From Leucocoprinus leucothites (taxonomy: Eukaryota; Basidiomycota; Agaricomycetes; Agaricales; Agaricaceae), in contig JAACJO010000016.1 in assembly GCA_013368445.1 (NCBI GenBank), positions 682,001-746,000 on the forward strand: 64,000 nucleotides of DNA, read 5' to 3'. Each line of letters opens with the position of its first letter. The stretch's first letter is position 1. The notes under the pieces were generated by a model. The model was not told the DNA's origin. It saw only the letters and a program-made list of their open reading frames with translations, and ran no database searches. Of this stretch, positions 31,801 to 43,131 are shown piece after piece. The translations under genes and the position numbers were made by a program.

Positions 31801-32429
31801 CAAATCGATCACAAACACCCTTCGAACTGATGTACGGCCACCCCCTCAAAGCTTTCCCAACTGATCAAGAACCAACGAATAATCCGGCAACTGAAGACCG
31901 CATCAACTGGATAAAGAATATCCGCATTGCCGCACAAGATTCGCATGAGAAAGCAAGGCAAACTATGACTGAACGCATCAAAGGTCCACTTCCAAAACTA
32001 GAAGTAGGACAAAAGGTCTGGCTGGATTCACGCAACCTCCCTATTCGAGCACCATCAAGAAAACTATCAGCGAAACGCGTAGGACCCTTCAAAATCACAA
32101 AGAAGCTTGGACCTGTGAACTATGAACTAAAATTACCCAAATCATGGAAAGTTCATCCCCGCTTCCACATAGGACTCCTATGGCCAGTAACTGAGAACGA
32201 CGAATACGGAAATCATTTCGAGAATCCACCACCTGATCTAATAGAAGGAGAAGAAGAATGGGAAGTCGAAGACATTGTTCGCCATTGCAAAACACACCGC
32301 GGAAAGATCGAATATCTGATACATTGGAAAGGATACCCTAATTCAGAACGGACATGGCAGCCTGCAGATACCCTAAAGAATGCACAGGAGATGCTAGACA
32401 CTTATAAACAACATCACAAACTTCGTTGA
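28845..32429 (+). pseudogene. pol: Gypsy-2 Pol, with two nonsense codons
   Basis: Protease LLDSGAGTNLID; RT box VIVYMDDVLIHAK; RNase H IQTDTSNHASGTVLL; integrase with GCPICQQHK, IAMDLITDLP, IISDRDPRF and TTERFNQEIE; chromodomain YLIHWKGYPNSERTWQP. TGA at 29775-29777 (LEENL-stop-KGYIR) lies where Gypsy-1 has CGA, a direct CpG-to-TpG nonsense change. A second TGA at 31173-31175 (RLLQ-stop-VHD) lies where Gypsy-1 has CGT. Otherwise the frame is continuous. About 60% similar to Gypsy-1 Pol by eye. Confidence 0.92.
31464..31477 (+). other. Gypsy-2 internal polypurine tract (candidate cPPT)
   Basis: ACAAAAGGGATAAT in the integrase region is identical over 14 nt to the 3' polypurine tract junction (33875-33888). 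It lies at the same codons as in Gypsy-1. Confidence 0.6.
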
Positions 32430-32441
32430 AAAACCAGAGTC

Positions 32442-33614
32442 ATGCAACATCTCATTCCAAACACCACCCCAGAACCATACACCTACCAATCCAACACACC
32501 CCTAGTACCACTTCGCAAATCAGACATCACGTCTAACTCCGGTCATTTATCTCCACGCCCTCCAACATATACCTCACCTGGAATAGGAACGAGCTATGTC
32601 GTTGCCCCTCCAGTCACGACCATCGCACAGTCCTCTGCCTCAATTTCGGAAGATTTCCCACCAGAGGAAACCTACACTGACCCCACTAGAGCCATTCGAA
32701 CCTTCCAACTCTACGACGCCCCCTTCACTGAAGCTAGGTCCACTCTCCGCAAAGATTCACTCGACGCTGTCTAGTTCGACCTATTCAGGGAGGACTGGAC
32801 TACTCTCTTATTTCTTAAACACACGTTGCTCCACCACTCGTATTTCTTCAAGTGTCATGTTAACTCACTTCGCCGAACTGTTGAATCACCTATCATTAGG
32901 AAAATCGTGTCAGCGGCTGAACAAGCCCTTCACGCTTTCCCAAAGGCTCCAGATCCAAGTGAGCCTAGCGAGACTCGACAAGGATCTGAACTTCCTACTC
33001 TCCAGTACCCGGATGGACCCGATGATGGAACCAATGGAGTTCCCAATGAACTTCCTAATGTGGATCGACCTGACGCCCCTCAGAGAATGGAACAGACTGG
33101 AACGGATGATCGCGGACTACGATTGCCACAAACGAAACCCGACTCTATTCCCACCCCCGAAAGTACTACACAGAGAGAATACTGCACAATCTGTAGGGTC
33201 GATGGTCATTTCGTGGACCAATGCAAACGTTATACCTGCCACTACTGCCAACACTCTGCCCCTGGACATCTCGGAAGATACTGCTTCCTCAACAAACAAC
33301 GAGCATGTACCACCCAAGAATTCGCACAAGTCTTACAACGACGAGCCGTCGCAAAGTTCCCACAATTACACCTCTTTCCCCTCTCCTCATTCATCAGCGG
33401 AGTCTCTGATCGAGAACAACGATGGCTCAAACCTATCCTTACCCGCAAACATCCATCCCAAGTATTTAGACCCGGAGACCTCCCCTTACCTTCTTCCCGA
33501 AGCACTCCGACTCAAGAAGTCCATCCGATCCAACCCGTTCGACGTCAACGACAAAGGAAAAACGAAGTCTTCCTCCGCGTGGGACTCGACTCAACAGACG
33601 CAAGTAGAACATGA
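32442..33614 (+). pseudogene. Gypsy-2 ORF3: twin zinc-knuckle protein, one nonsense codon
   Basis: Starts at ATG 32442, 12 nt after pol. TAG at 32772-32774 interrupts the helical region (LRKDSLDAV-stop-FDLFRED), which aligns with Gypsy-1 ORF3 TLRRAFLREQTAVDFL. Two knuckles follow: CTICRVDGHFVDQC and CHYCQHSAPGHLGRYC, the same spacing as in Gypsy-1. Overlapped by a +1-frame ORF. Confidence 0.7.
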
Positions 33615-34095
33615 GTTCTACCGCCACATTCTCCAGCTCGCCCAACTCCTGACACCAGACATATGCATCACCAAACGCCTCGCCATCAACCTCGTACCCA
33701 ATGCCACCTCAGACCTCGACAAGTCTCAGATGGAGGTTATGATCATAAGGACACTTATGGAGAAGAGTATGACGACCCCTACGACGACGTCGCAATTGCC
33801 AACATCACAGGAGAGCCCTATGGAGATTACTGAGTCCAATTTGGATAAGGACGTTGATGAGGACATCAAGTCCTACAAAAGGGATAATGTTATAAACGTC
33901 GACCTGATTGACACTCATTGTGACTTAATCATCCTAGACGCCGACACAGCCACCAGGACCGAGACTGTGGTTCTAGATTGGGAAGAATATGTTGGAAAGT
34001 TTGATGTGGAAGAAGAACGATTCGATGTCAATTGGGACGAATATAATTGGACGGACGTTATCAAGAGGATCAGGAGGAACGGTTTCGCTGTTTGA
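32596..34095 (+). other. +1-frame ORF overlapping Gypsy-2 ORF3 and running into the 3' LTR
   Basis: Open for 499 codons. The downstream half is protein-like (HPKYLDPETSPYLLPEALRL, HILQLAQLLTPDICITKRLA) and continues through the polypurine tract into U3, ending in an acidic aromatic tail (DWEEYVGKFDVEEERFDVNW) with stop at 34093-34095. Because LTRs are copied, the same tail frame is open in the 5' LTR. Possibly a real C-terminal domain reached by frameshifting or splicing. Confidence 0.4.
33875..33887 (+). other. Gypsy-2 3' polypurine tract
   Basis: ACAAAAGGGATAA directly before the 3' LTR. Confidence 0.8.
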
Positions 34096-34584
34096 TTGTC
34101 ATGGACTAACAGGACTGATTAACAGACAATGATGGTTTCATGGACATCGCATTTGGATTTGAACTATTAGATATCTAACTATGATAGCTGTTACATCGGC
34201 GGACAGATACGTATTTATCAGAATCGTGATAGTGATTTTCGGACTTGTAGTTGTAGTTTCATAGTTTGATATCGTTTCGTCTAGTTAGTATTTAAGGACT
34301 TGTATTTGGAAGATTAAACGCAAGTTTAATCTTTCCTTTGTTTCCCGGACTACTTGTGTTTACTTGCTCTGCCTTGAATTCACTTGTATCATTGTTGTTG
34401 TCTCGAACCTTGCGCTACCTTAGACTTACCTCAAGTCTTCTTGGCCTTCTCTTACTGAGCTTTCGAGAATACTCAAGCTTATTAATTGAAGTAGGTTAAA
34501 GACCAGTTAGCCGCTGTCTTACGTAACCCAATCACGTGTTGTGACACGTGATGTTACTAGGCGCTCTGACTGTAAATCTTAACA
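33888..34584 (+). repeat. Gypsy-2 3' LTR
   Basis: 697 bp; 14 transitions from the 5' LTR. Followed by target duplication GAGGA. Confidence 0.95.
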
Positions 34585-37190
34585 GAGGAGATCCACTCCA
34601 ATGTCTGGGGACCTGTGCGTGTTGAAACAAAGAAAGGAAAGTGTTATTACATGACATTCATTGATGATTACTCTTGATGGACTCACATTGATTTCCTATC
34701 AAACAAATCCGATGTTTTCGAGGCATATCGCAATTTCAAAGCATGGTGCGAGACACAGCATGGTGCTCACATCAAAGCCCTGCACATGGATCATGGAGGT
34801 GAATACACTGCAAGCGAGTTTCAGTCTTACTTGAAGTCTCGTAGTACCAAGAACAAACTCACCATTCACAACACACCACAGCATAATGGTGTAGCTGAGC
34901 GCCGAAATTGCATGATTGTTGAGCGCGTTCGTGCACTGTTACATGCCAGTTGTCTCCTGAAGTCATTCTGGGCATTGGCAGCTGCCCATGTTGTCTGGTT
35001 AATGAACCAAACCGGCACAAAGGCCATCGAGAGCAAAACACCTTTTGAGGTGTTACATGGGTGCAAACCGAACTTGCAAGCATTGCATGAGTGGGGAGAG
35101 GAGGTCTGGGTACACCAAACAGGTGGTGATAAGCTGGGGGGACGGGCAAAGAAGGGGAGATGGGTGGGATATGACAGTGAGAGCAATGGCTCCTGCATTT
35201 ATTTCTCTGATACCAGGGCTGTGAAAGTTGAATGAAACTTCCATTTTGTCAATTTGCGGCATTCCAGGCTTGAGGGGGAGCACACACCTGCAAATGAGCC
35301 TTGAAACAATGCCTGAAATGCCACACACGATCCAAACCCAATGCCAAACCCTTCCCAAAATAACCTAGACCCTGTCATCCCTCCTGCTGGCGAGAAACAC
35401 ACTGAAACCGCACCTGAAGCCTGCATTCCCAGTATCCCAGACAACGCCAAACCCGCGGAATCACCCAGTATTGGTGATCCTCCCACTCGCCACTCTCAGT
35501 GCATCCGAAACCCCAGTGCAAAGGCCCAAGATGTTCTTGAGGGCCGCACAGTCACTCTTGCCGAAGAACTTGATTGGATTGAGGTGCATGTACTTGCGGT
35601 GGATATTGAGGAGGTTGAGGGATTAGAACCAGGGAGTCTTGAGGAAGCAATGAGAAGAGGTGATTGGGAGTTGTGGAAGAAAGCAATGGAGGAAGAACTT
35701 ACCATGTTGGGCGATGCCGGTATGTGGGAACTCATTGATCCGCTGTTCAGAATCAACATCGTTGGGTTGAAATGGGTCTTCAAGGCAAAAAAGGATGCTG
35801 CGGGGAACATCATGCGCTACAAGGCACGCTTGGTCACACAAGGTTTCTCACAGGTGCCAGGTGTTGATTATTTTGACATGTTTGCACCTGTTGCCCGGCT
35901 CCAATCGATCCAGACCATGCTTGCCATTGCTGCCGCTCATGACTACAAGATCCATCAGATCAACATCAAGGGAGCTTACCTAAACGGGAAGCTGGGCCCT
36001 GATGAGATCATTTTCATGAGACAACCTCCTGGCTTCATCTCTTCCTCTCACCCTCATCATGTATGCCACCTCAAGAAGACCCTCTACGGGCTCAAGCAAT
36101 CCGGCCATCGATGGTATCAATAACTATGTGAAATCCTGGTCGATCACCTGGGTTTTTCCCAGTGTGACGTCGACCAGAGCATCTTCTTCAAGATCAACAC
36201 CGCCAACCTCGTCATTGTGCTCGTGCACGTCGATGACTGCACCATCGTCACGTCAACTATCAAGTTAATCAATTGGGTGAAGGATGGGGTGAAGAAGTTT
36301 GTGGAAATCACGGATTTGGGAGAGATACACTGGTTACTAGATATTGAGGTAAAGAGGGACCGTGAACAAGGCAAGCTTTATCTTTCCCAACTTCCTACAT
36401 TGATGCATTGCTTCGGCAATACCACTTTGACAAGCTCAAGCCCGTCAGCACCCCCATGGACCCTTCCACTTGACTTACCAGCGCGCAATCACCTCAAGCA
36501 ACTGCCGACATCACTCGCATGGCTAAACAGCCCTACCAAGAGGCTGTTGGCACCCTCATGTATGCAGCGCTCAGAACTTGACCCAATATTGCATACACTG
36601 TACAAGTCCTGTTGAAATTCTTGAAGAATCCGGGAGAAGCCCACTGGGAGGCCGTGCAATGAGTGTTCAGGTATTTGAAGGGCACGCAAGAGTTATGGTT
36701 GGTTTATGGAGGCATTGGAGAAGGCCTCGAGGGTTTTACGGATGCGGACAGCAACATGGCAGAAGACTGCCGTACCACATCAGGGTATGCTTTCATTGTC
36801 AATGGCGGCACTGTTTCTTGGAGTGCCAAGCATCAAGAAATTGTCACTTTATCTACCACAGAATCTGAATACATCGCAGCAACCCACACCTCGAAGGAAG
36901 CCCTATGGCTTCGCTCTCTCATCTCTCAAATTTTCGACTTCACCATCCCCACCACCACCATCTTCTCCGACAACCAATCCGCCATTGCACTCTTGAAAGA
37001 CCATCAGTATCATGCACACACCAAGCACATCAATATCCATTTTCATTTTATTCGCTGGATTGTTGAAGAAGGCAAGATCCATCTTGTCTATTGCCCCACA
37101 GAAGACATGGTCGCCGATGTCTTCACCAAAGCTCTCCCCTCACCAAAAGTCAAGCATTTCGCGAAGGAACTCGGACTTGACACAGTTTGA
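34585..37190 (+). pseudogene. Copia Gag-Pol, 3' part (integrase, RT, RNase H)
   Basis: Integrase core (MTFIDDYS-stop-W, HMDHGGEYTASEF, PQHNGVAERRN); reverse transcriptase (YKARLVTQGFSQVPGVDYFD, VLVHVDDCTIV, usually YVDD); RNase H (STTESEYIAATHTSKEALWL, PTEDMVADVFTKALP); stop TGA at 37188. In-frame TGA codons at 34675, 35233, 35302, 35314 and in the 36470-36665 stretch (PST-stop-LTS, RT-stop-PNI, VQ-stop-VFRY) all fall where Arg fits the family. A TAA at about 36121 (WYQ-stop-LCE) and one frame change near 36390 add to the decay. Long dead. Confidence 0.9.
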
Positions 37191-37197
37191 GGGGGAG

Positions 37198-37535
37198 TGT
37201 TGGGATCACAAACACATGCCCAAGTCCCGGTCTCCATTCCCAGTATGTTTTGTTACATTCTACTTGCTACTATCGCCATATATTACCCCCGTCTCTTATT
37301 GTGCTATGATTGTATCCGAGACTTATTGTCTCTATTGTGTAGTCTAGTATTATATAAATAATGTACATAGACTGTAAGTCCTTCAGCTCTCCTTTGAGAG
37401 GCTGAAGTGAGTTCTCTTTCGTCATCGCCTTAATACTATACTAATCTTCTCCCTTAGTATATATTGTACTATTCTTACAGGTATTCATTACAGCTCTCCT
37501 TCAAGAGGCTGAATATATATTGTACTATTCTTACA
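37198..37535 (+). repeat. Copia 3' LTR
   Basis: 338 bp, preceded by the polypurine tract GAGGGGGAG and followed by target duplication GTTCA. Confidence 0.92.
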
Positions 37536-37593
37536 GTTCAGAGCCTCTGAATCGTCCAGGCACACAGGATATTGCGCACCCTCGACTTACTTA

Positions 37594-38445
37594 GTGGGAG
37601 GATCTTTCGGAAAGTGCGCTACCTCATATTCTGGAGCTTCTCAGATGCCCTCTATTCGAGATGCTAGCGGTCCATTCTGTCTTGAGGTGTTTACCAATCG
37701 TGTTGCTCACCCATGGTGAAAGGGCTCAGAATGTTGTCATGGGCAATGTTCAGTGTGGCTCTAAACCGGAGGGACTTTTAGCTACTACCCTCTGCCCCAT
37801 CCAATCTCCTCTCACCTCCCTTGAAATCATTGGAAATCATGGAATATCCACACTGGTCATATATTCAAGTCGTTCCTGTAAGTAAGCCTACTCAGCTCCT
37901 GGTTCCAGCAAGCTGATTGACTTCCCATCTGAACCTGCATCTCAGGAAATATCATGGGCTCGCCATGCCGTAGACTCTCTTGAACATCTCAAAATCATCC
38001 TTCAGCTCGGAAAAATCTTAGAATCCAAAATCGCCCAACGGGCTCTTTGTGACATTTCGCCATTCCTGGTGGAATCAACATCCCCTTCCTCTTTAACCAC
38101 ACTCTCACTCCAATGTCACGCGTCAATCAATGGTCCACCAACACACAAAGGGATTTTAAAACAGATATTGGATCTGTGGCAGAGCATTTCTGCCGCGCTC
38201 GCCAACTATCACAAGTTGGAAGAGGTGTCACTAGCTGTTTGCTTTCTTGTCAGTTTTGACAATCAGTACTTGATGCAAGGCTCCTACCCTAGCATTTTTG
38301 CGGGCTTAGATCTCCCACAAACAATTGCCACATACACGATTCAGACACATTCGGACCAACCTTCCCTTGTCAAGGGGCGTTCTGGAATATATTCGACCGC
38401 ATGTATCATTAACACATGGTCATGTTGCAAGAGGTTGAGGGTTTG
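37594..38445 (+). pseudogene. F-box/LRR-like protein remnant
   Basis: Frame starting about 37595 (WEDLSESALPHILELLRCPL ... SPLTSLEIIGNHG) and, after a probable intron near 37880, another (KIAQRALCDISPFLVE, then SSLTTLSLQCHAS ... YHKLEEVSLAVCFLVS, 38000-38300). Leucine-patterned text of this kind is common in the LRR half of Agaricomycete F-box proteins. No F-box or start is present; the 5' part is missing. Assignment is by pattern only. 38446-38907 holds nothing further. Confidence 0.35.
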
Positions 38446-38907
38446 ACTACTGATGCCCTACTAGAAGGGAAAGTGTAGGAGAATAATTCCAGTGAGAAGC
38501 TCAGTCCTCTGGAGCCCTCCCCCAGCCTAATTCATCCCCAACGCTCTCTTCGCAGGGCCTGTACCAGCACCAAGACACACAGAAGATGTATTACTGTTGA
38601 TACAAACTCTCACTCACATGCTCAAACTCACAGTCATTGACGAGATTGACATGCCAGAGGACAGGGAACACGTTGATACAGATGTCAAAAGTCATGGTGT
38701 TGAGAACGACATTGTAGGTGAATAGATGGTGTCAAGTACACACCTTGTAGTCGACCCATAGTAATACATTGTGTTTGCTGATGGTGTTAGTGACAGAAGA
38801 TCAATAGTCAAGGCGTGGGCAAATGGTAAATGTCTCATCATGTTCCATCATGTTGACTTACTCACAACTCCCTAAATCCCCCTTTGTGTCTACCTTACTG
38901 CGAGACA

Positions 38908-41900
38908 TGACACCGACAAGCAAGAATCCTTCTGAGCCCCCTGCTGCTCCTGATCGCCCCTACAAATGCATGCATGCAGGCTGCACCAATTCCTACTCCA
39001 AGAGATCAGCCTTATCTGCTCATCTATGAGGAGAATGTGGATGGCTTCTCCGCGATGAAACTCATACAATCCTGTACCACTGACATAATTCACTCCAGCA
39101 GACAGCAGCAAATCCGAGGAGCCCTGTTCAGCAAGAACGACAGGCTTCTATCCATCCTGAGGTATCTATTTATCCAATCCTTATTCACTTGACTCAAGTT
39201 ATCTGCCAGGAGCCCAATACTGAAGATTCTGATGACAGCAAAGACATGGTGGTTGATGATAAACCGCCACAGGCCCCCTCTCACTGGTCCCCCCTGTCTG
39301 ATCCTGAGCCAGCTGGCTGTCCCAGGCGAGAGATTCGAAGGCCAAGCCATTACAAGGACTTTACAGATGAGCTACCACCTTCACCACCTCTGATAGTTCC
39401 AATGTTTTCCCCTTCACCCAGACCTAATGCCATGGAGGAGGACGAATTAGTGTACACTACACCACCAAATGACTTTGGTGTTTATCATACTTATCCTGGT
39501 GGCCCTCCATCATATACTCCTGATGAACATCATTCCCTCGACAGCACCACTGACTTGCCAAATTTTTCAACATCCTCCTCCTCGCCAGCACCATCAGACT
39601 GGTGGTCTGGTCTCGGCACATCTTTTGGTGGTGAGAAGAAGGATTGGTTCAGTCCTTTTTCAAACGTCTCTGCCTTTCGCCTCATGCGCTGGTTTTATGG
39701 CCCATCAAATACTAAATCCCTCATTGAACTTGATTGACTCATGCAGGATGTACTCCGTGCTGAAGACTTTGAGCTCGATGACCTTTTGAACTTCCATGCT
39801 AGTTGTGAGAACCAGAGGCTTGATGACTGAGAGGATGAGCCATCTTCTATACCACTCGAAACACATGATGGATGGATTAAAACAAGTATCAACATTCCTA
39901 TGCCGGCTGAGGGCATGAGATACACCCATAAATCTCAAATCCCTACATATTCTGTCCCTGGACTCTACTACTGCCGCCCACTGATGGTCATCAAGGAAGC
40001 TCTCAGAGAGCCAGCAGCTCAGCAGTTCCACCTCACCCCACACAAGACTCACTGGCAATCGTTGCCAGAGAGCCAGCCTGAGTGAATCTATTCTGAAATA
40101 TATTCTTCAGATGCAGTACTCGCTGAACACAAGGCTATACAGTCCCAACCTCATGAGAATAACTGCCAACTTGAGACAGTCATTCTTCCTCTCATGTTCT
40201 GGTCAGACTCGACTCACCTCATGAACTTTGGGAATGCATCTCTGTGGCCTATTTATATGTTTTTTGGAAATGTTTCAAAGTATGTTCGAGGGAAGCCTTC
40301 CTCATTCTCAGCCCACCATATAGCATATTTACCAAAGGTGAGTTTACCCTTCCAATGGATGAATTAGTTCTCATATGAGTTATAAATAGCTGGATGATTC
40401 CTTCCAGGATGCTTATCGCAAGAAATTCAGAACAGCTGCCTCTGCACCTATTCTTACCAACTGTCGGCGTGACCTTGTTCATGCAATCTGGCAACTACTT
40501 CTTGATGAGGAGTTTGTCAATGCATGGAAGTTTGGTTTTGTTTTCAAGTTTTCTGATGGTACCATGCGTCGAGTGTTTCCTCGGATCTTTATATATGGTA
40601 TGGATTACCCTGAAAAGTGAGTCTCCTTACTATAGCTCCTTGCTTGATCTAACACTTGTGGCAGGGTGCTTATAGCCCTTATTCGATATTTTGGAAACTT
40701 CCCATGCCCCTGGTGCCTTATTCCCAAGTCAGATATACATCGGCTAGGCACAGTATTTGATGAGAGAATATGCACCACCATGAAACGAGTGGATGATCAT
40801 TACCGACAGTGGAGTGTGAAGAAAGCTTGGGAGTTGGTATACCTCAAAGGAAAAAGGATGACTAGCCCTGAGGTTGAGAAACTGCTTGGACCTACTTCTC
40901 TTGTTCCTGTTATTGTAGGTTTGGTCCTCATATATTGTGACTTTTACTAATTAAATCTATATTTGCAGAATGCATTTTCCAACTGTCTTCATGATGTTGA
41001 ATTTGATTTTCATAATATGATTGCCCCTGATCTTCTTCATGAATTTGAGCGTGGTGTCTGGAAACGGACATTTACTCATCTGCTGAGGATCTTGGTTGCA
41101 AATGGTGGGGATGGCATCACTGAACTCAATGAACGGTGAATATGACACCTAATTCAATATTGCATTCCTCATAATTGATTTGTCAGATACCGTCTTATGC
41201 CAACATTTGAAAATGGTGTTATTCAGCGATTCCGGACAAATCCAAGTGCTATGAAGTGGCTTGCAGGATGGGATTATGAAGATCTACTACAAGTATGTAC
41301 TGGAATTGCTATCCATTTTCTCTTACTGAACTTCTACAATAGTGTGCACTCCCTGTGTTTGAGGGCCTATTGCCCTCTCCTCATGATGAACTTGTGTCAA
41401 AGCTTCTTTTTGAGCTTACCACATGGCATGCACTTGCCAAGCTCCGACTTCATACTGAGTCCACTGTTGTGGGACTTGAAGGCTCAACATGATGTCTTGG
41501 AAATATATATCAGAGATTTGTGCAGACAACCTATACTGTTTACGAAACATGTGAACTACCAGCAGAAGCAGCAGCTCGAGGAAAACACAAAGCAGCCCTG
41601 AGCTCTAGCACAGTTAGAGCTAAAAAGGTGATATTCCAGCTCAATACATACAAGTACCATTCGCTTGGTGACTATGCCTCATATATCCGTAAATATGGAA
41701 CAACTGACAACTATAGCACACAAGTGGTATGCTTTTGCTTTATATCTATTATCATATTTAGCTGATGTGTTTTAGGGTGAAGTTGAACACAAACGAGTCA
41801 AGAAGTTTTATCCCTGAACACAAAAACGGCAGTTCACTCAGGGAATTGCAAATCAGCAGCGACGCAAGCGACTTTTACATCTCATCTCACAATCAGATCC

Positions 41901-43131
41901 CCTATCTGACAAATCCTCTTCTCTATCAAGAGCTCCAGCTTTCATAACAGATCAGCTTCCTCCTACAGCTCCTTATGATCACCATCAGATCTCTATGAGC
42001 ACTGCAAAGGAAACTCAGCATCAGCTATCAGAGTGGATTGTTGATGAAGATCCTGCATTTAAAGTAATGTTTTTTTTTCATCACATTATTTACTAATATC
42101 TTTAACATATCTTCAGGACTTTCACTTAAATCTCCACCGTCATCTTTTCCTCCAAATCATAGGCCTCAAGGAGGGCCATGATGAAGATGAGATCACAGAA
42201 GATGAAGCTGCAACAATTTGTATTCTAAACGATCGAATTTATGAACACCAGTGACTTTGTGTCAACTATACAACTTATGACCTTCACCGAGGACAAGATT
42301 CCATTAATCCCAAATCCCATCCTGACATCATGCTATTATCTCCTGAGTATGATAAAGGTGATGGTACTTTTCATCCTTATTGGTATGCACGAGTGCTTGG
42401 GATTTTCCATGCCAACATCTATTTTCGTGGCTCACCATCCTGTCCTCACATTCCTGCTGGCCATCATACTGTCCAGTTCCTCTTTGTGTGGTGGTTTGGA
42501 CTTGATACAACTCACAGATATGGCTGGAGAGCAAAACATCTTCCAATGGTCTCATTTTGTGATGTAAACAATGAGCCATTTGGATTTGTTAATCCTCATC
42601 ATGTTCTACGTGCTGCCCATATCATGCCTGCCTTTCACTTTGGTATCACAGATACTATTCTTCCTCCATCTACTGCTCGACAGCCAGCTGAGAACAATGA
42701 AGATTATCTCTGCTACTATGTGAATATGTAAGTTCTCATACTATTTTATTTATATCTTATCTTACCTCTATGGTCCTGTTAGCTTTGTGGATTGGGACAT
42801 GATGATGTGCTACCGAGGTGGTGGTGTTGGTCACAAGTCTACATGAAATGCAACAAATGAGTTCCTCAAGGACCGTGACCCACTTGACTATGCAGCAGAC
42901 CATAGCTCAGCTGAAGACTCAGATGAGCCTACTTCCCCCATAAATGACCAGGATGTTGTAGGAGAGCTATCAGATGATGAAGAAGAGGTCCAGAATGAAA
43001 AGGAATGGCAGGCTATTGGCAATGTAGCTGAAGAGTCAGAGACTGAGGATCAATTCTACGAAAGTGGAGACAAGGAAGATATTGATGGATGCTTGACAAA
43101 TGAGGAAGAACTTGGATTCAGTCCCTTGTAG
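38908..43131 (+). pseudogene. Plavaka-type DNA transposase gene (decayed)
   Basis: Starts at ATG 38908 with a C2H2/C2HC-like finger (YKCMHAGCTNSYSKRSALSA), then an acidic Pro/Ser linker. The Plavaka core comes as exons split by GT-AG introns: LWPIYMFFGNVSKYVRGKPS, RRVFPRIFIYGMDYPEK, NFPCPWCLIPKSDIHRLGT, FDFHNMIAPDLLHEFERGVW, WLAGWDYEDLLQ, LNTYKYHSLGDYASYIRKYG, and the C-terminal WYARVLGIFHANIYF ... WWFGLDTTHRYGWRAKHLP ... YLCYYVNM, FVDWDMMMCYRGGGVGHKST. Acidic tail ends at TAG 43129-43131. In-frame TGA codons at 39027, about 39735, 39827 and 40081 fall at plausible Arg positions. Plavaka is a family related to the CACTA superfamily, largely of basidiomycetes. Terminal repeats were not identified. 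Confidence 0.85.

Larger units (their letters stand above)
25805..34584 (+). mobile_element. Gypsy-2: Ty3/Gypsy chromovirus nested in Copia
   Basis: LTRs of 697 bp (25805-26501, 33888-34584, TGTTAT...TTAACA) with target duplications GAGGA (25800-25804, 34585-34589). The LTRs differ at 14 positions, all transitions, 13 at CpG-type sites. Same lineage and layout as Gypsy-1 but disabled: two TGA codons in pol and one TAG in ORF3. It inserted after Copia and before Gypsy-1 and Gypsy-3, judging by LTR divergence (about 2% against about 4% in Copia and none seen in the others). Confidence 0.95.
23571..37535 (+). mobile_element. Ty1/Copia element, decayed, with Gypsy-2 nested inside
   Basis: LTRs of 338 bp (23571-23908 and 37198-37535, TGTTGGG...TCTTACA) and target duplications GTTCA (23566-23570, 37536-37540). 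The LTRs differ at 14 positions, all transitions, 13 of them at CpG-type sites. The internal polyprotein is interrupted at 25804/34585 by Gypsy-2 and broken by many stops. Pol order gag, protease, integrase, RT, RNase H marks it as Copia. Confidence 0.95.
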
